Origin: Sorangium cellulosum So0157-2
GTDB taxonomy: Bacteria; Myxococcota_A; Polyangia; Polyangiales; Polyangiaceae
DNA length: 64,000 nucleotides
Direction of reading: 5' to 3'
Assembly (NCBI RefSeq): GCF_000418325.1
Contig: NC_021658.1
Span: 6,710,001-6,774,000 of the forward strand
Shown here: positions 17,938-26,566 of the stretch, one piece after another
How the letters are laid out: each line of letters opens with the position of its first letter
Numbering within the stretch: the stretch's first letter is position 1
The notes under the pieces: model-generated
The model's input: only the letters and a program-made list of their open reading frames with translations
Told to the model about the DNA's origin: nothing
Database searches by the model: none
Made by a program: the position numbers and the translations under genes

Positions 17938-18028
17938 CCCATTCCTTTTATGGTGATTGCGCGGCGATTTGTTCGGCGGGCATCCGAGAGCGCCGGCGGG
18001 CCGACCCGCCACACATGAAAGGAATGGG
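17938..18028. repeat. Inverted repeat, 15-bp arms with 61-nt loop
   Basis: CCCATTCCTTTTATG (17938-17952) pairs with CATGAAAGGAATGGG (18014-18028) with one mismatch. Together with nearby direct repeats it might be the remnant of a small non-autonomous element. Confidence 0.6.
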
Positions 18029-18269
18029 CAGAGTCGTCGCGGGCACGAGCCTCCATGGCCGCCACATGGGCCCATGTCGCAGCACCCATGTTCTCAGAGT
18101 GGGGCTCTGACTGGTCCCACACGCTCGCACCTGAACGACGGCGATCCCAGTGTGGACAGCGCGGCCGGGGCGGCGGCCGCGAAGGCGCTACCAAACCGCT
18201 TGAAGGTCGGCGGTCGAGGCATGTAGCTTGCCGAGTTGTGCCGTGAAAGACCAACACGAATCGGCCTGG

Positions 18270-18995
18270 ATGATGGAACCCGAAAGCCGCGAGGTCCCGA
18301 AGAGCACCCCCGTGCGCGCGGAGATCGTGCGGCTGGTCCGTGAGAAGCGCTACGAGGAGGCGCTGGCGGTGCTGTACCGCGCGCGCGCGGAGGCGCCCGA
18401 AGATCGCGAGCTGCAGACCAGCATCGAGCGGATCAAAGAGTTCCTCGCGGGCGCCTACGCCAAGCGGCTCGGCGGCCTCGATCAGGTGGCGGGGCCCATC
18501 CCGGTGTCGGCGGGTCGCTCGCCCGACGCGCTCCTGGTGGCGCGGTACATCGACGGCTCTTCGACGTTCGACGACATCGTGCAAATGTCCCCGCTCGGGC
18601 GGCTCCGCACGCTGCAGGTGCTCGTCGGCCTTTACACGGGGCGGGAGGTGGCGTCGCCGTTCAGCGAGAAGACACCGCAGTCCTGGCGCCGGCAGATGGA
18701 CACGCTGCCGTCCGCGGTCAGCTCGGATCCGGCGCCGCCGACGATGCCCGAGCGCGGGCTCGTGCGGCGAGCGCCGGAGCCGCCCGCCCCGACCAGCGCG
18801 CCGTTCACGCCGCGGGTCTACGAGACGGAGGAGGATCGGCGCTACCGCGAGGCGTTCGCCCGCGGCACCGCCGCGTTCGTGCAGCGCCGGTACGACGAGG
18901 CGATCGAGGCCTTCGAGGCCTGCGGGCGCATGCGTCCGGGCGACTCGGCGTCGTCGGTCATGCTGCGCCGAGCGCGGCGCGACCTCGGAGGCTGA
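18270..18995 (+). CDS. TPR-like protein, first gene of the PATAN/ParA/LC7 operon
   Basis: The product is about 241 residues. The N-terminal half (AEIVRLVREKRYEEALAVLYRA) and the C-terminal half (YREAFARGTAAFVQRRYDEAIEAFEACGRMRP) each look like TPR helices. The middle part, DALLVARYIDGSSTFDDIVQMS followed by GRLRTLQVLVGLYTGREV, resembles the winged-helix-like module seen in PATAN-type proteins. It probably acts as a scaffold in the cytoplasm. The start is uncertain: ATG 18270 or 18273, or GTG 18243; none has a strong ribosome-binding site. Its TGA overlaps the next ATG (TGATG at 18993-18997), indicating coupling. Confidence 0.75.
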   Translation: MMEPESREVPKSTPVRAEIVRLVREKRYEEALAVLYRARAEAPEDRELQTSIERIKEFLAGAYAKRLGGLDQVAGPIPVSAGRSPDALLVARYIDGSSTFDDIVQMSPLGRLRTLQVLVGLYTGREVASPFSEKTPQSWRRQMDTLPSAVSSDPAPPTMPERGLVRRAPEPPAPTSAPFTPRVYETEEDRRYREAFARGTAAFVQRRYDEAIEAFEACGRMRPGDSASSVMLRRARRDLGG

Positions 18996-19870
18996 TGCCG
19001 ATCGTCGTGGTCGCGGATCCCGATCTGCGCGAGCGCATGCGGTGCATCCGCGTCATCGCGGGGCAGACGCCGGTGAGCGCCATCGGCGCCGCCACGTGGG
19101 AGGAGCTGGAGCAGGCGCTGGAGGGCGCCGAGAGCGCGGAGCTCATCATCTACGCGCCGTCGCTCCCGGGCGGGCCGGAGGACGCCGTCGCGCAGCTGCT
19201 CCGCCGCACGGCGCGCCTGGTGCTCGCCGTGAACGAGGGCGTGGACGTCCCGGGCGCGATGAACGTCACGCGCGTGACGTGGCCCATCGCCGAGGAGACG
19301 CTCGTCCTCATGGGGCACGCCGCGGGCGCGCAGTCGGCGCCGATCGGGATGTACTTCGTGCCCGTCGACTTCTTGCAGATGATCTGCATGTCCGGCGACT
19401 CGCACGTCCTCGTGGTCAGCAACGAGAGCGGCGACGTGGGCCTCATCGAGGTGCGGCGCGGCCAGGTGTGGACGGCGTTCGACGGCCTCGGCGTGGGCGA
19501 GGAGGCGTTCGCGCGGCTCATCCGGCCGGAGATGCGCGTGCGCGTCAACCCGACCGTCAGCTCGACGAAGGAGCGCACCATCTTCAAGGATCTCGCGGAG
19601 CTCGTCCTCGACTCGCTCCGCCGGATCGACGAGGGCTGCGTGGAGATGCCGCCGCCGATCTCCTCGAGGCGGATCGAGGTCGCGCTCTTCTCGCCCGAGC
19701 AGCGCGCGGCCCGCGTCAAGCAGCTCAACGCCGACGCGCGGCGCCTCCTCATGGAACGCAGCTACAGCGAGGCGGCCCGCGTCCTCACCGACCTCTCCAC
19801 CCTCGACCCCGCATCCAGTCTCGTGCGCGCTAACCTGGAACAGCTACGCAAGCTCGGATACCCCAAATGA
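18995..19870 (+). CDS. PATAN (DUF4388-like) protein with receiver-like N-terminus
   Basis: The 291-residue product begins MPIVVVADPDLRERMRCIRVI, which looks like a receiver fold without the phospho-acceptor set. A DUF4388-like/PATAN region follows: VDFLQMICMSGDSHVLVVS, then GLIEVRRGQVWTAFDGLGVGEEAFARLI, the 'effect on reading a tag' fold found with Roadblock proteins. The C-terminal 60 residues form a TPR-like hairpin (LNADARRLLMERSYSEAARVL). Expected to be a cytoplasmic adaptor. It overlaps the genes on both sides (TGATG upstream, ATGA downstream), so the operon is tightly coupled. Confidence 0.8.
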   Translation: MPIVVVADPDLRERMRCIRVIAGQTPVSAIGAATWEELEQALEGAESAELIIYAPSLPGGPEDAVAQLLRRTARLVLAVNEGVDVPGAMNVTRVTWPIAEETLVLMGHAAGAQSAPIGMYFVPVDFLQMICMSGDSHVLVVSNESGDVGLIEVRRGQVWTAFDGLGVGEEAFARLIRPEMRVRVNPTVSSTKERTIFKDLAELVLDSLRRIDEGCVEMPPPISSRRIEVALFSPEQRAARVKQLNADARRLLMERSYSEAARVLTDLSTLDPASSLVRANLEQLRKLGYPK

Positions 19871-20670
19871 CCCGATCCATCGCATTCGCCAGCCTGAAGG
19901 GCGGAGTCGGAAAGACCACCGTGGCGCTCAACTGCGCCTTCGCCTTCGCGCGCCGAGGCGCGCGGACCCTCCTCGTCGACACGGATCTGCAGGGCGCCAT
20001 CGGCATGTCGCTCGACGGCGTCAGCGACCGCCCCGGCCTCGCCGCGAGCCTCGCGCGCGGCGGCCCCCCGCTCGAGGGGCTCGTCAAGACGCGGCTCCCG
20101 GAGCTCTGTCTCCTGCCCATGGGCCCCGTCGACGCGCTCGACGAGGATCGCTTCTCCATCAACGCGCGCGAGGCCAACCTCGTGGGGCGCATCCTGGAGC
20201 AGAGCCAGCGCGACTTCGACCTGATCCTCTTCGACACGCCGGCCGGGCTCGGCGGGATGTCGCGCCTCGCGCTCGAGGAGGTGGACCACGTCATCGCGGT
20301 GGCGCAGTGCGAGCCGCTCGCGCTGCGGGCCCTGCCCCGGCTGCTCGAGCTCCTGGCGCGGCTCCGCGACATCGGCTCCGCCTGCTCGCTGCTCGGCGTG
20401 GTCGGCACCATGAGCTCGTTCCGCGATCCGGTGCTGTTGGCCTCGCTGGAGGAGCTGTGGTCGCTCTACCGCGACCAGGTCTTCGACACCGCGGTCCCGC
20501 GCGACAGCACGTTCCTCCAGGCGAGCCGCGCGGGCGTACCGCTCGGCCTGCTCAGCCGCCGCCCGCCGGCGGTCTCCGCGGTGTTCGACAAGCTGGTGGC
20601 CGAGATCGAGGAGCGCCTTGGCACCACGGCAGGAGGCGAGGATGACGGTCCGATCCGTCTCGTGGACTGA
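19867..20670 (+). CDS. ParA/MinD-family ATPase
   Basis: The 267-residue product has the deviant Walker A motif KGGVGKTT (residues 11-18) with the signature Lys11, the DTDLQGA A' motif near residue 38, and FDTPAGLG as Walker B. This is a P-loop ATPase of the ParA/MinD type that dimerises on ATP and positions cargo. It starts within the previous gene (ATGA overlap) and its 3' end overlaps the next gene by 29 bp. No ParB partner or parS-like site is near, so plasmid or chromosome segregation is unlikely; positioning of a complex with the LC7 and PATAN proteins is more plausible. Confidence 0.92.
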   Translation: MTRSIAFASLKGGVGKTTVALNCAFAFARRGARTLLVDTDLQGAIGMSLDGVSDRPGLAASLARGGPPLEGLVKTRLPELCLLPMGPVDALDEDRFSINAREANLVGRILEQSQRDFDLILFDTPAGLGGMSRLALEEVDHVIAVAQCEPLALRALPRLLELLARLRDIGSACSLLGVVGTMSSFRDPVLLASLEELWSLYRDQVFDTAVPRDSTFLQASRAGVPLGLLSRRPPAVSAVFDKLVAEIEERLGTTAGGEDDGPIRLVD

Positions 20671-21202
20671 CGCGCAGCGGGTGAGCTCGCTGCTCGCGCG
20701 GGTGTCGGCGACGCCCGCGCGCGAGCCCGCGGCGCTCGTGAGCGCCATGGGGTCGTCGCGCGCCGGCGCGCCCGCGAAGGCGCCGCCCGCGCCGGCGAAG
20801 GCGCCGCCCAAGGCGCCGAAGGAGGTGCCGCGCCTCGTGCAGACCTCCGACAACCCGTCCGACCGGCTCGACGCGCTCGTCGCCTGGACGCTCGCCCACC
20901 ACGCGTGCGCGGGCGCCTTCGTCGCCGACGACAACGGCCTCACGCTGGCGGCGCACGGCATCTCGGAGGCGCACGTGTCCCTCGTGGGCCCGCTGCTCTC
21001 GGCGCTGGTCGGCGTCCGCACCGTCCCTGGCGTCGACGCCACGGCGGGCGCGCTCTGGCTGGGCGCGCAGATGATGTCCTGGGTCGAGACGCGCACGGCG
21101 CGCGGCGGCTTCTGCCTCGGGACCGTGGGCGACGAGGCTCTCTCCACGCGGGCGCTCGAGCAGCTGAAGGAGGCGCTCGAGACGACCGTGCGCGGGCTGT
21201 GA
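20642..21202 (+). CDS. Roadblock/LC7-domain protein, first copy
   Basis: The 186-residue product has an N-terminal Ala/Pro/Lys-rich tail (KAPPAPAKAPPKAPK) and a C-terminal Roadblock/LC7 domain: LDALVAWTLAHHACAGAFVADDNGLTLAAHG, then VSLVGPLLSALVG and QLKEALETTVRGL. Such domains act as dimeric scaffolds and, in MglB, as GTPase-activating partners. ATG 20642 is chosen for the AGGAGG site 5 nt upstream; it lies inside the ParA-like gene. No small GTPase gene is present in the operon. Confidence 0.85.
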   Translation: MTVRSVSWTDAQRVSSLLARVSATPAREPAALVSAMGSSRAGAPAKAPPAPAKAPPKAPKEVPRLVQTSDNPSDRLDALVAWTLAHHACAGAFVADDNGLTLAAHGISEAHVSLVGPLLSALVGVRTVPGVDATAGALWLGAQMMSWVETRTARGGFCLGTVGDEALSTRALEQLKEALETTVRGL

Positions 21203-21254
21203 TACATCCGGATTTTCAATGCGGGCGCGCGCGCCCAGGAGCGACGGAAGCACG

Positions 21255-21629
21255 ATGATCGACACCAAAGTCCTCGAGGCCGCAGTCCACGACCTCCGCA
21301 ACATCCTTCGCGACGGGCTGCTCGCCAGCGACATCTGGGAGCGCACGGCGGGCCTGTCGCTCGCCGGCTTCAACCAGCAGCCCGTGGCGGTCGCCCTCTT
21401 CACGCGCATCACCGAGGAGCTGGACAGCTCGCTGCGCGACTCGAATTTCCCGCCCCTCGGGCGGTATTACATGCTCGACATGGCCGGCAACCACACCGTG
21501 GTGGTGGTCAACCACGGCAAGCTGCTCCAGGGCATGCTGGTGGACAACAAGCGGGCGAACCTCGGGATCCTCATCTCCGTCGCCATCCCGCGGATGATCG
21601 AGACCATCGCGCAGGCGTACGAACCCTGA
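21255..21629 (+). CDS. Roadblock/LC7-like protein, second copy
   Basis: The 124-residue product begins MIDTKVLEAAVHDLRNILRDG and continues GLSLAGFNQQPVAVALFTRITEELDSSL, RYYMLDMAGNHTVVVVNHGKLLQGMLVD and ISVAIPRMIETIAQAYEP. The alpha-beta-beta-beta-alpha order fits a Roadblock/LC7 fold, although sequence signatures are weaker than in the previous gene. A GGAAG site precedes ATG 21255. It closes the five-gene unit; the intergenic gap of 52 bp is the widest in the operon. Confidence 0.75.
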   Translation: MIDTKVLEAAVHDLRNILRDGLLASDIWERTAGLSLAGFNQQPVAVALFTRITEELDSSLRDSNFPPLGRYYMLDMAGNHTVVVVNHGKLLQGMLVDNKRANLGILISVAIPRMIETIAQAYEP

Positions 21630-21770
21630 GCTGCCGAGCCCGCTCGCTCTCGCTCCGAACGCACCACAGAAATCCGGCGCCGCATCCGGGGACACGTCGC
21701 GAAGAGGGCTCGACGCGCGCAGCCGCTCGTACGGCGTGGGCGCCGCGCGCGCCGCGCGCAGGCCTCGCCG

Positions 21771-23219
21771 CTAGTCCGGCAGACCGCGCGTGAAATCGAG
21801 CAGGCGCAGCATGTCCCGGCGGGTCCGCGGGCCGTAGGTCTGGAACGAAGGCATCGGCGCGTTCGCGTACTCCGCGCGCGCGCGGCTCACCTCGTCGCGG
21901 GCCTGCGCGCCCTGCACCGCGGCGACGTCGACGCCGTACACGCGCGCGGCGTTGAGGCCGAGGATCTTCGCCTTCCGCTCCGGGGTCAGCGCCGGGTACC
22001 CGTGGCGCTCCTGGAGCTCGGGGGTGATCTCGAACGCGCGGAATGCCTGGATCTGATCCTGCGGCGAGCCGAACCAGATGGCGTCGGTCCCCCAGAGGAT
22101 CCGGTCCTCGCCCACGTGCTTGAGCAGCTTGCCGAGGACGTGCGCCGCCTCGTCGGGTTTCTTCATCACCTCGCGCCACGTGGAGCCGAGCTCGGCGTAC
22201 ACGTTCCCGTTCTGCCCGATGCCGTTCTCCTCGAGGGAGCGTATCAGCGCGTCCACGCCGCGCGTGGCCTTCGGGTCGTACGGGCCTTCGGTGATGTCGG
22301 GCTCGTAGCCGGAGTGATAGATGAGGAACGTCGCCTTCGGGAACGCGCGCGCCGCCGGTCCCACGTCCTTCGGCCGCGTGTACTCCGGGTTCATTCCGGA
22401 GAGCGGCAGCCCCTTGTGCACCGCGAAGATCGGAATGCCGAGGGCGATGCCGTGCTCGATCGTCCTGCGGCCCACCTCGTCGTTCAGCCACCAGCCCTCG
22501 CCGGTCGGCCCCCACACCGTGTAGAGCTTCCACGCGCTGAGCTTCATGGTCTCGGCCTGGCTGCGCATCTCGTCGGCGATCTTCTCCCAGGGCGCGATGG
22601 TCGGCTGGACGACGCCGTGGATGCGCAACCGATCCCGTCCGAGCTGCGCGACCTTCTCCCGCGTGCGCGCGGCTTCCTCGGTGAGCATGGGCAGCGGATC
22701 GCCCCAGAGGCCGGTCAGCACGGCGAGCTGGGTGTCGCTGTTCATGAAGACCTCGCGGATGAGCACGTCATCGGTGAAGCACCGCGCCCAGGCCGGGGCG
22801 CCGCAGTCCGCTTGCGGCGTCGTCTTGAGGAAATTCGCGAGCGACGGCTGCCCTTCCTTCCACCAGACCCGGTCGGCGCTCACCTCGTGCGTCTGCACGT
22901 CGAAGATGAACTCTTTCCCGGTCAGCTTCTCGTTCGCGGCGGCGGGGTCGAGCGTGGACTGCTTCGTGACCTGGTAGCGCCCGCCCCCGCAGCCCAGCTG
23001 GTTCAGCGCGAGGAAGACGGTCGCGGCGCCGCACGTGCTGGCCAGGTACTCGCGCCGGCTCATCCCCAGCCTGCGCGCGTTGTCGAGCGCGCTCTCCATC
23101 GCGCTCCGCTGGGCCTCGCGCAGCGCCGCGTCCGGGGCTCGCGGCCAGTACTCACCGTTGCTCGTGGAGTCCAGCTTCACCGGCAGGCGGAGATCGTCGT
23201 CAGGTAGGCTCTTCTTCAT
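21771..23219 (-). CDS. Exported amidohydrolase-2 family protein
   Basis: The 482-residue product has a Tat-like segment MSRREYLASTCGAATVFLALNQLGC starting about residue 52, with twin Arg and a lipobox-like LGC, preceded by an unusually long hydrophilic stretch. The mature part is an amidohydrolase-2 TIM barrel: FIFDVQTHEV in the usual HxH position with Gln for the first His, IFAVHKGLP, LIYHSGYEPD and the Asp of LWGTDAIWFGSP. Relatives decarboxylate or hydrolyse aromatic acids. The lost first His suggests a one-metal or altered site. It appears to be a single transcription unit. Confidence 0.85.
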   Translation of the reverse strand: MKKSLPDDDLRLPVKLDSTSNGEYWPRAPDAALREAQRSAMESALDNARRLGMSRREYLASTCGAATVFLALNQLGCGGGRYQVTKQSTLDPAAANEKLTGKEFIFDVQTHEVSADRVWWKEGQPSLANFLKTTPQADCGAPAWARCFTDDVLIREVFMNSDTQLAVLTGLWGDPLPMLTEEAARTREKVAQLGRDRLRIHGVVQPTIAPWEKIADEMRSQAETMKLSAWKLYTVWGPTGEGWWLNDEVGRRTIEHGIALGIPIFAVHKGLPLSGMNPEYTRPKDVGPAARAFPKATFLIYHSGYEPDITEGPYDPKATRGVDALIRSLEENGIGQNGNVYAELGSTWREVMKKPDEAAHVLGKLLKHVGEDRILWGTDAIWFGSPQDQIQAFRAFEITPELQERHGYPALTPERKAKILGLNAARVYGVDVAAVQGAQARDEVSRARAEYANAPMPSFQTYGPRTRRDMLRLLDFTRGLPD

Positions 23220-23509
23220 CGAGTGGCTCCTGTTGGTTCCGGCTCAGGCGTTCACAGCGGCGCGTCACGGTGAAGCGGGATCATCGCCCGTGGCGAGGTC
23301 GACGGCTGACGCGATCTCGGGTCGGACCGCGTCGGCCGATGCGCGAGGTTGCTGGAGCTCGCGCGCGCGACGCATGGCTGGGTCGTGACGCGGCCGGGCG
23401 CGCGCGGCAAGGCATCGTGCGGGACCTCGTCGAGCAGGGTCGCCGCGTTCGGCGCGCGCGGTGCGGCTGGGCTCGCTCGATGTGATTGGGTCGAGGACGA
23501 GGTCGCGCG

Positions 23510-24103
23510 TCAGGTGGTGCTCGCCCCGCGGGTCGCGCCGCCCGCGGCGCCCCGGCGCTGCGGGCCGAGCCACGCGGCGAGCGCGCGATCGATGGCGAGG
23601 AAGGTGAGCGCCGCCGCGGCCGCCACGAGGGCGAAGAACAGATCGTAGCGCGGGAACAGCGCCTCCCAGCCCGCCCAGACGCGGCGGGAGAGGTTGACGT
23701 TCGTCTCGGGCGGCGTGAGCGCGCGCGTGAGCCCTACCAGGGCGAGCAGCGCCGCGGTTGCCTTGAGCCAGGCGCGGTGCGGGAGGCCCAGCTCCCGCAC
23801 CGCGAGGACGGCGAGGAGAGGGCAGAGCACGTGCGGCAGGAACGTGGTCAGGAGGAGCCCGCTGCCCGTCGCGATGTCGAGCAGCCAGATGGGCGTGCCG
23901 AAGGCGAGCCACAGCGCCGCGATCGCGGCGAGGTCTGGCCTGGCGAGAGAGCAGCCGGCCGCGAGCAGGAGGGGCGCGACGTTGCACATCCAGAGCAGAT
24001 CGTACGGTGAGCCCCGCCGCACGTGGTTGCCGCCGTGGACGACGAACGCCACCGCGGCGAGGCCGCCCATCACCCGGAGCCGCGACGAGGACGGCGCTGC
24101 CAT
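23510..24103 (-). CDS. Multispanning membrane protein, unknown function
   Basis: The 197-residue product starts at ATG 24103 (MAAPSSSRLRVMGGLAAVAFVVHGGNHVRRG) and has six or so hydrophobic segments including LLWMCNVAPLLLAAGCSLA, LTTFLPHVLCPLLAVLAV and YDLFFALVAAAAALTFLAI. The motif PYDLLWMCNVAP followed by HVLCPLL resembles a family of uncharacterised bacterial membrane proteins with an invariant W-x-CN. No enzyme call is made. The start overlaps the stop of the small frame at 24103-24384, so the two may be translated together. Confidence 0.8.
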   Translation of the reverse strand: MAAPSSSRLRVMGGLAAVAFVVHGGNHVRRGSPYDLLWMCNVAPLLLAAGCSLARPDLAAIAALWLAFGTPIWLLDIATGSGLLLTTFLPHVLCPLLAVLAVRELGLPHRAWLKATAALLALVGLTRALTPPETNVNLSRRVWAGWEALFPRYDLFFALVAAAAALTFLAIDRALAAWLGPQRRGAAGGATRGASTT

Positions 24104-24384
24104 CAGAGCCCTCCGTCGCCCCTCGTCGTCTGACCGGTGACGTAGGCGTTCTCGAGCGCAAGGCGCCGCGCGCGGGTCGCCGAGGTCGTGGTGCGCGCGC
24201 CGCTGTCGCGCTCGAGGTTGTGGTACGCGGCGGGATTTGTCGAAATGTGCCGCTCCATCAGAAATGGGATGCGAGCGTCCGCGGTCTGCTCGCGGGTCCT
24301 GCTGGGGCTCTCCGTCAACGCGCGGTCGACGTGCTCCGTCGGCTGTCGCGGGTTCCCCGTTCCGCGGATCGCCACGGTCGACAT
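24103..24384 (-). CDS. Small hypothetical protein coupled to the membrane protein
   Basis: A 93-residue frame (MSTVAIRGTGNPRQPTEHVD to ENAYVTGQTTRGDGGL) ends in a TGA that overlaps the ATG of the next gene as TGATG. The overlap and the GC-rich third codon positions support coding. I do not recognise the family, and no ribosome-binding site is obvious at ATG 24384. It could be a fragment of a longer lost gene. Confidence 0.4.
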   Translation of the reverse strand: MSTVAIRGTGNPRQPTEHVDRALTESPSRTREQTADARIPFLMERHISTNPAAYHNLERDSGARTTTSATRARRLALENAYVTGQTTRGDGGL

Positions 24385-24506
24385 GGCGACCAGAGGTACC
24401 TGGGCCGGTCGGACAAGGCAACGTCCGGGCTCCGGGCGCTCGCGGCGCGTGCACGATGTCGCCGGGCCATTTCCTCGCGCGAGATTTCGTGTCTAGCCTC
24501 CGGCGC

Positions 24507-24911
24507 ATGCTCCGTGTTGCCGCTCTTCTCCTCGTCATCCCGCTCGCCGGCTGCGGCGGGGCCCCCAAGCCCCCGCCGAAGCCTCCGCAGCCCGCGCCGA
24601 TCGCGGCCGAGCCCGAGCCTGAGCCCGAGCCTCCGTTGGACGACGCGCCGATGCTCGACGTGGTCTCGGCGCAGCCAACCGAGATCCTGCTGGACGGTAA
24701 GCCCATCGGGACGACGCCGATCACGGGGCGCAAGGTCGCGCCGGGAACGCACGAGGTGACGTTCGTGGACCCGGAGCGCGGCAACCGGACGATGATGGTG
24801 ACGCTGGAGCCCGGCGACGCGAAGACAGTCCAGTCGGACCCGCCGCCCTCCATCCAGGAGACCGGCGGCGGAGGCGACGCCAAGAGCGACAAGCCGAGCG
24901 AGGGGAAATAG
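24507..24911 (+). CDS. PEGA-domain lipoprotein
   Basis: The 134-residue product begins MLRVAALLLVIPLAGCGGAP, a standard lipoprotein signal, followed by a Pro/Lys and Pro/Glu-rich linker. Then comes one PEGA-like repeat: VSAQPTEILLDGKPIGTTPITGRKVAPGTHEVTF (the xVxSxPxGAxVxxDGxxxGxTP pattern), ending VTLEPGDAKTV. PEGA domains are small surface-exposed beta modules. The stop codon (24909-24911) directly touches the left repeat array of the RAYT region. Confidence 0.85.
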   Translation: MLRVAALLLVIPLAGCGGAPKPPPKPPQPAPIAAEPEPEPEPPLDDAPMLDVVSAQPTEILLDGKPIGTTPITGRKVAPGTHEVTFVDPERGNRTMMVTLEPGDAKTVQSDPPPSIQETGGGGDAKSDKPSEGK

Positions 24912-25150
24912 CGGACCCGACCCGACCCGGGTTGGGCGGACCCGACCCGACCCGGGTTGGCCTCGTGTCGCGTCGGCCACGTGCGTACTCCGACCCGGGT
25001 TGGCCTCGTGTCGTGTCGCGTCGGCAACTTGACCCTTGTTGACGACGACCGCCCAACCCAGGTCGGCAGCGACCACCCAACCCAGGTCGGCAGCGCCGCA
25101 GCGCCAGGTTGGCAACGCCCAATTGGCGATGCGATCCAGGTTGGCAACGC
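24912..25150. repeat. Left repeat array of the RAYT element (mixed orientation)
   Basis: Two copies of CGGACCCGACCCGACCCGGG plus TTGG at 24912-24960 are followed by CCGACCCGGGTTGGCCTCGTGTCG near 24990. Reversed copies CCCAACCCAGGTCGGCAGCG follow at 25053 and 25076, then weaker CCAGGTTGGCAACGC copies at 25103 and 25136. The core CCGACCC(A/G)GGTT is the one shared with the other arrays. The array begins right after the PEGA gene stop and ends 175 bp before the RAYT start. Mixed orientation is typical of REP clusters next to their transposase gene. Confidence 0.8.
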
Positions 25151-25324
25151 CTCAGCGCGTGCGAATTGCGAAACTCGACGCAGCGCGGATAGCCATGGTG
25201 ACGCGCTTCAGCCACGGGTGGCGGAAAGCGGCGGAATCCGCGGCCGCCACCCACCGCGCGGAGGCAACCCCTCGAAATGATTCACACCGGCTCACGGCAC
25301 AACGCTTGCTCTTGCGCTCCAACC

Positions 25325-26245
25325 ATGAGCCAGCCTCGCGAGATCGCTGCCGGCGCAACCTACCTGGTCACCCGTCGCGTCCTACGCCGTCATTTCCTGT
25401 TGCGCCCCGATGCGGCCATCAACCAGCTCTTGGTCTACACCCTCGCAGTCTCAACCCGCCGCTACGGCGTCCAGGTTCACGCTCTTTGTGCAATGTCGAC
25501 GCATCTGCACCTCGTTGTGACCGATGTGCAGGGCGTACTGCCGCGCTTCTTGCAGTATTTCCACCGCCTCGTCGCTCTGGGGACGAAGGTGCTGCGCGGG
25601 TGGGAAGGGCCCGTATGGGACCACGAGGCCACGAGCGTGGTACGGCTGATGACGCCGGCCGCGGTGGTGGAAAAAATCGCTTACGTGCTCGCGAACCCTG
25701 TGGCCGCTGGTCTGGTCCGGCATGCGACGGAATGGCCGGGCGTCAAGGTGCATGTGGGTGAGCTCGGCCGTGGCGTGCTGCGCGCGACACGGCCCTCGGT
25801 GTATCTCGACCCGGCGAACCCGCAGTGGGTCGAGGAAGCGACGCTGACGCTGACGCTGCCGCCGGACATCGCGCCGGAGGATGCGGAGAGCCTTCGCCGT
25901 CAGGTCGCTGCGGAGCTCGAGCACCAGGAAGCGCTGGCGCATGCGGACGTGGAGCGGAGAGGGCTCCGCTTCATGGGCGCCGAGCAAGTCACCAAGAACT
26001 CCCCTTATGAGCGAGCCACAAGCTCCGAGGGCCTGCGCGGGCGCAATCCGACATTCGCCGTCGGCCGTGACCAGGGCGACGCCTGGCGAACCGCTGCTGC
26101 CGCCGTACGCGCGTTTCGCGCGTCGTACCGCGTTGCGCTCGAACGATGGCGTGCTGGCGTGCGCAGCGTTTTATTCCCGGTGGGGACGTGGTGGATGTGC
26201 ACATTTCACGGCGCCAGCGTCAATGACGCGATGAACACGGGATAG
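25325..26245 (+). CDS. REP-associated tyrosine transposase (RAYT, Y1/HUH family)
   Basis: The 306-residue product carries the Y1 transposase fold: GATYLVTRRVLRRHFLL at the N-terminus, the HUH motif THLHLVV (His60, His62) and a catalytic Tyr candidate, Tyr120, in EKIAYVLANPVAAGLV, which matches the 'Y.L.NPV.AGLV' signature of RAYT proteins. These enzymes nick and rejoin single-stranded REP hairpins. The C-terminal half (about 150 residues after WPGVKVH) is an extension of unknown role. ATG 25325 is preferred to 25277 because homologous sequence starts there. Repeat arrays lie on both sides, as expected for a RAYT acting on REPs. No IS-type terminal inverted repeats are seen. Confidence 0.85.
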   Translation: MSQPREIAAGATYLVTRRVLRRHFLLRPDAAINQLLVYTLAVSTRRYGVQVHALCAMSTHLHLVVTDVQGVLPRFLQYFHRLVALGTKVLRGWEGPVWDHEATSVVRLMTPAAVVEKIAYVLANPVAAGLVRHATEWPGVKVHVGELGRGVLRATRPSVYLDPANPQWVEEATLTLTLPPDIAPEDAESLRRQVAAELEHQEALAHADVERRGLRFMGAEQVTKNSPYERATSSEGLRGRNPTFAVGRDQGDAWRTAAAAVRAFRASYRVALERWRAGVRSVLFPVGTWWMCTFHGASVNDAMNTG

Positions 26246-26559
26246 CACCGCACGCGGAGAGAGAGCACGCCGGATAGGAGAGGGACACCTCTACGCATGG
26301 TCCTGGGGAACGTGCGTGTGATGGGGGCGGAGCGGGTGGCGGGTCCGCGGTGCAGCGCTCCGAGAATGGCTGCGCATGCGTCATGCCGCGCCACGTGAGC
26401 ATGGCGCGGAGCCAAGCCGCCGCGTCTCTGCTTGACCGACAGCGGCTGTTTCGCCGCCGGCCGAAGCCCCCGGATTGATGGGTTGCCCTGGGCCGACCGC
26501 GCCGCCGTCGGGGGTTTCGCCCGCGGGGCAACCCTCAGTTCGGGTGACGTGCACCAAGC
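26246..26559. other. Intergenic region between RAYT and right array
   Basis: I see no gene in these 314 bp. Between the RAYT stop and the right array are no family cores; GGGGCAACCCTCAGTTCGGGT just before the array may be a decayed copy. Confidence 0.5.
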
Positions 26560-26566
26560 TCGGTGG

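Larger units (their letters stand above)
17578..18269. other. Intergenic region with palindromes and inverted repeats
   Basis: This 690-bp region between the divergent genes at 17577 and 18270 is less GC-rich than its surroundings and has no convincing gene. It contains the perfect palindrome at 17794-17807 and a long inverted repeat at 17938-18028. A degenerate direct repeat is also present (GCCCATGTGCGACACCCAT near 17924 and GCCCATGTCGCAGCACCCAT near 18068). Confidence 0.6.

Noticed and set aside
19867..20670. Chromosome or plasmid partition locus
   Set aside because: The ParA-like gene has no ParB partner or parS-like sites, and its neighbours are LC7 and PATAN proteins.
24103..24384. Treating the 93-residue frame as certain
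   Set aside because: The coupling overlap supports it, but no ribosome-binding site or family was recognised, so it is kept at low confidence.
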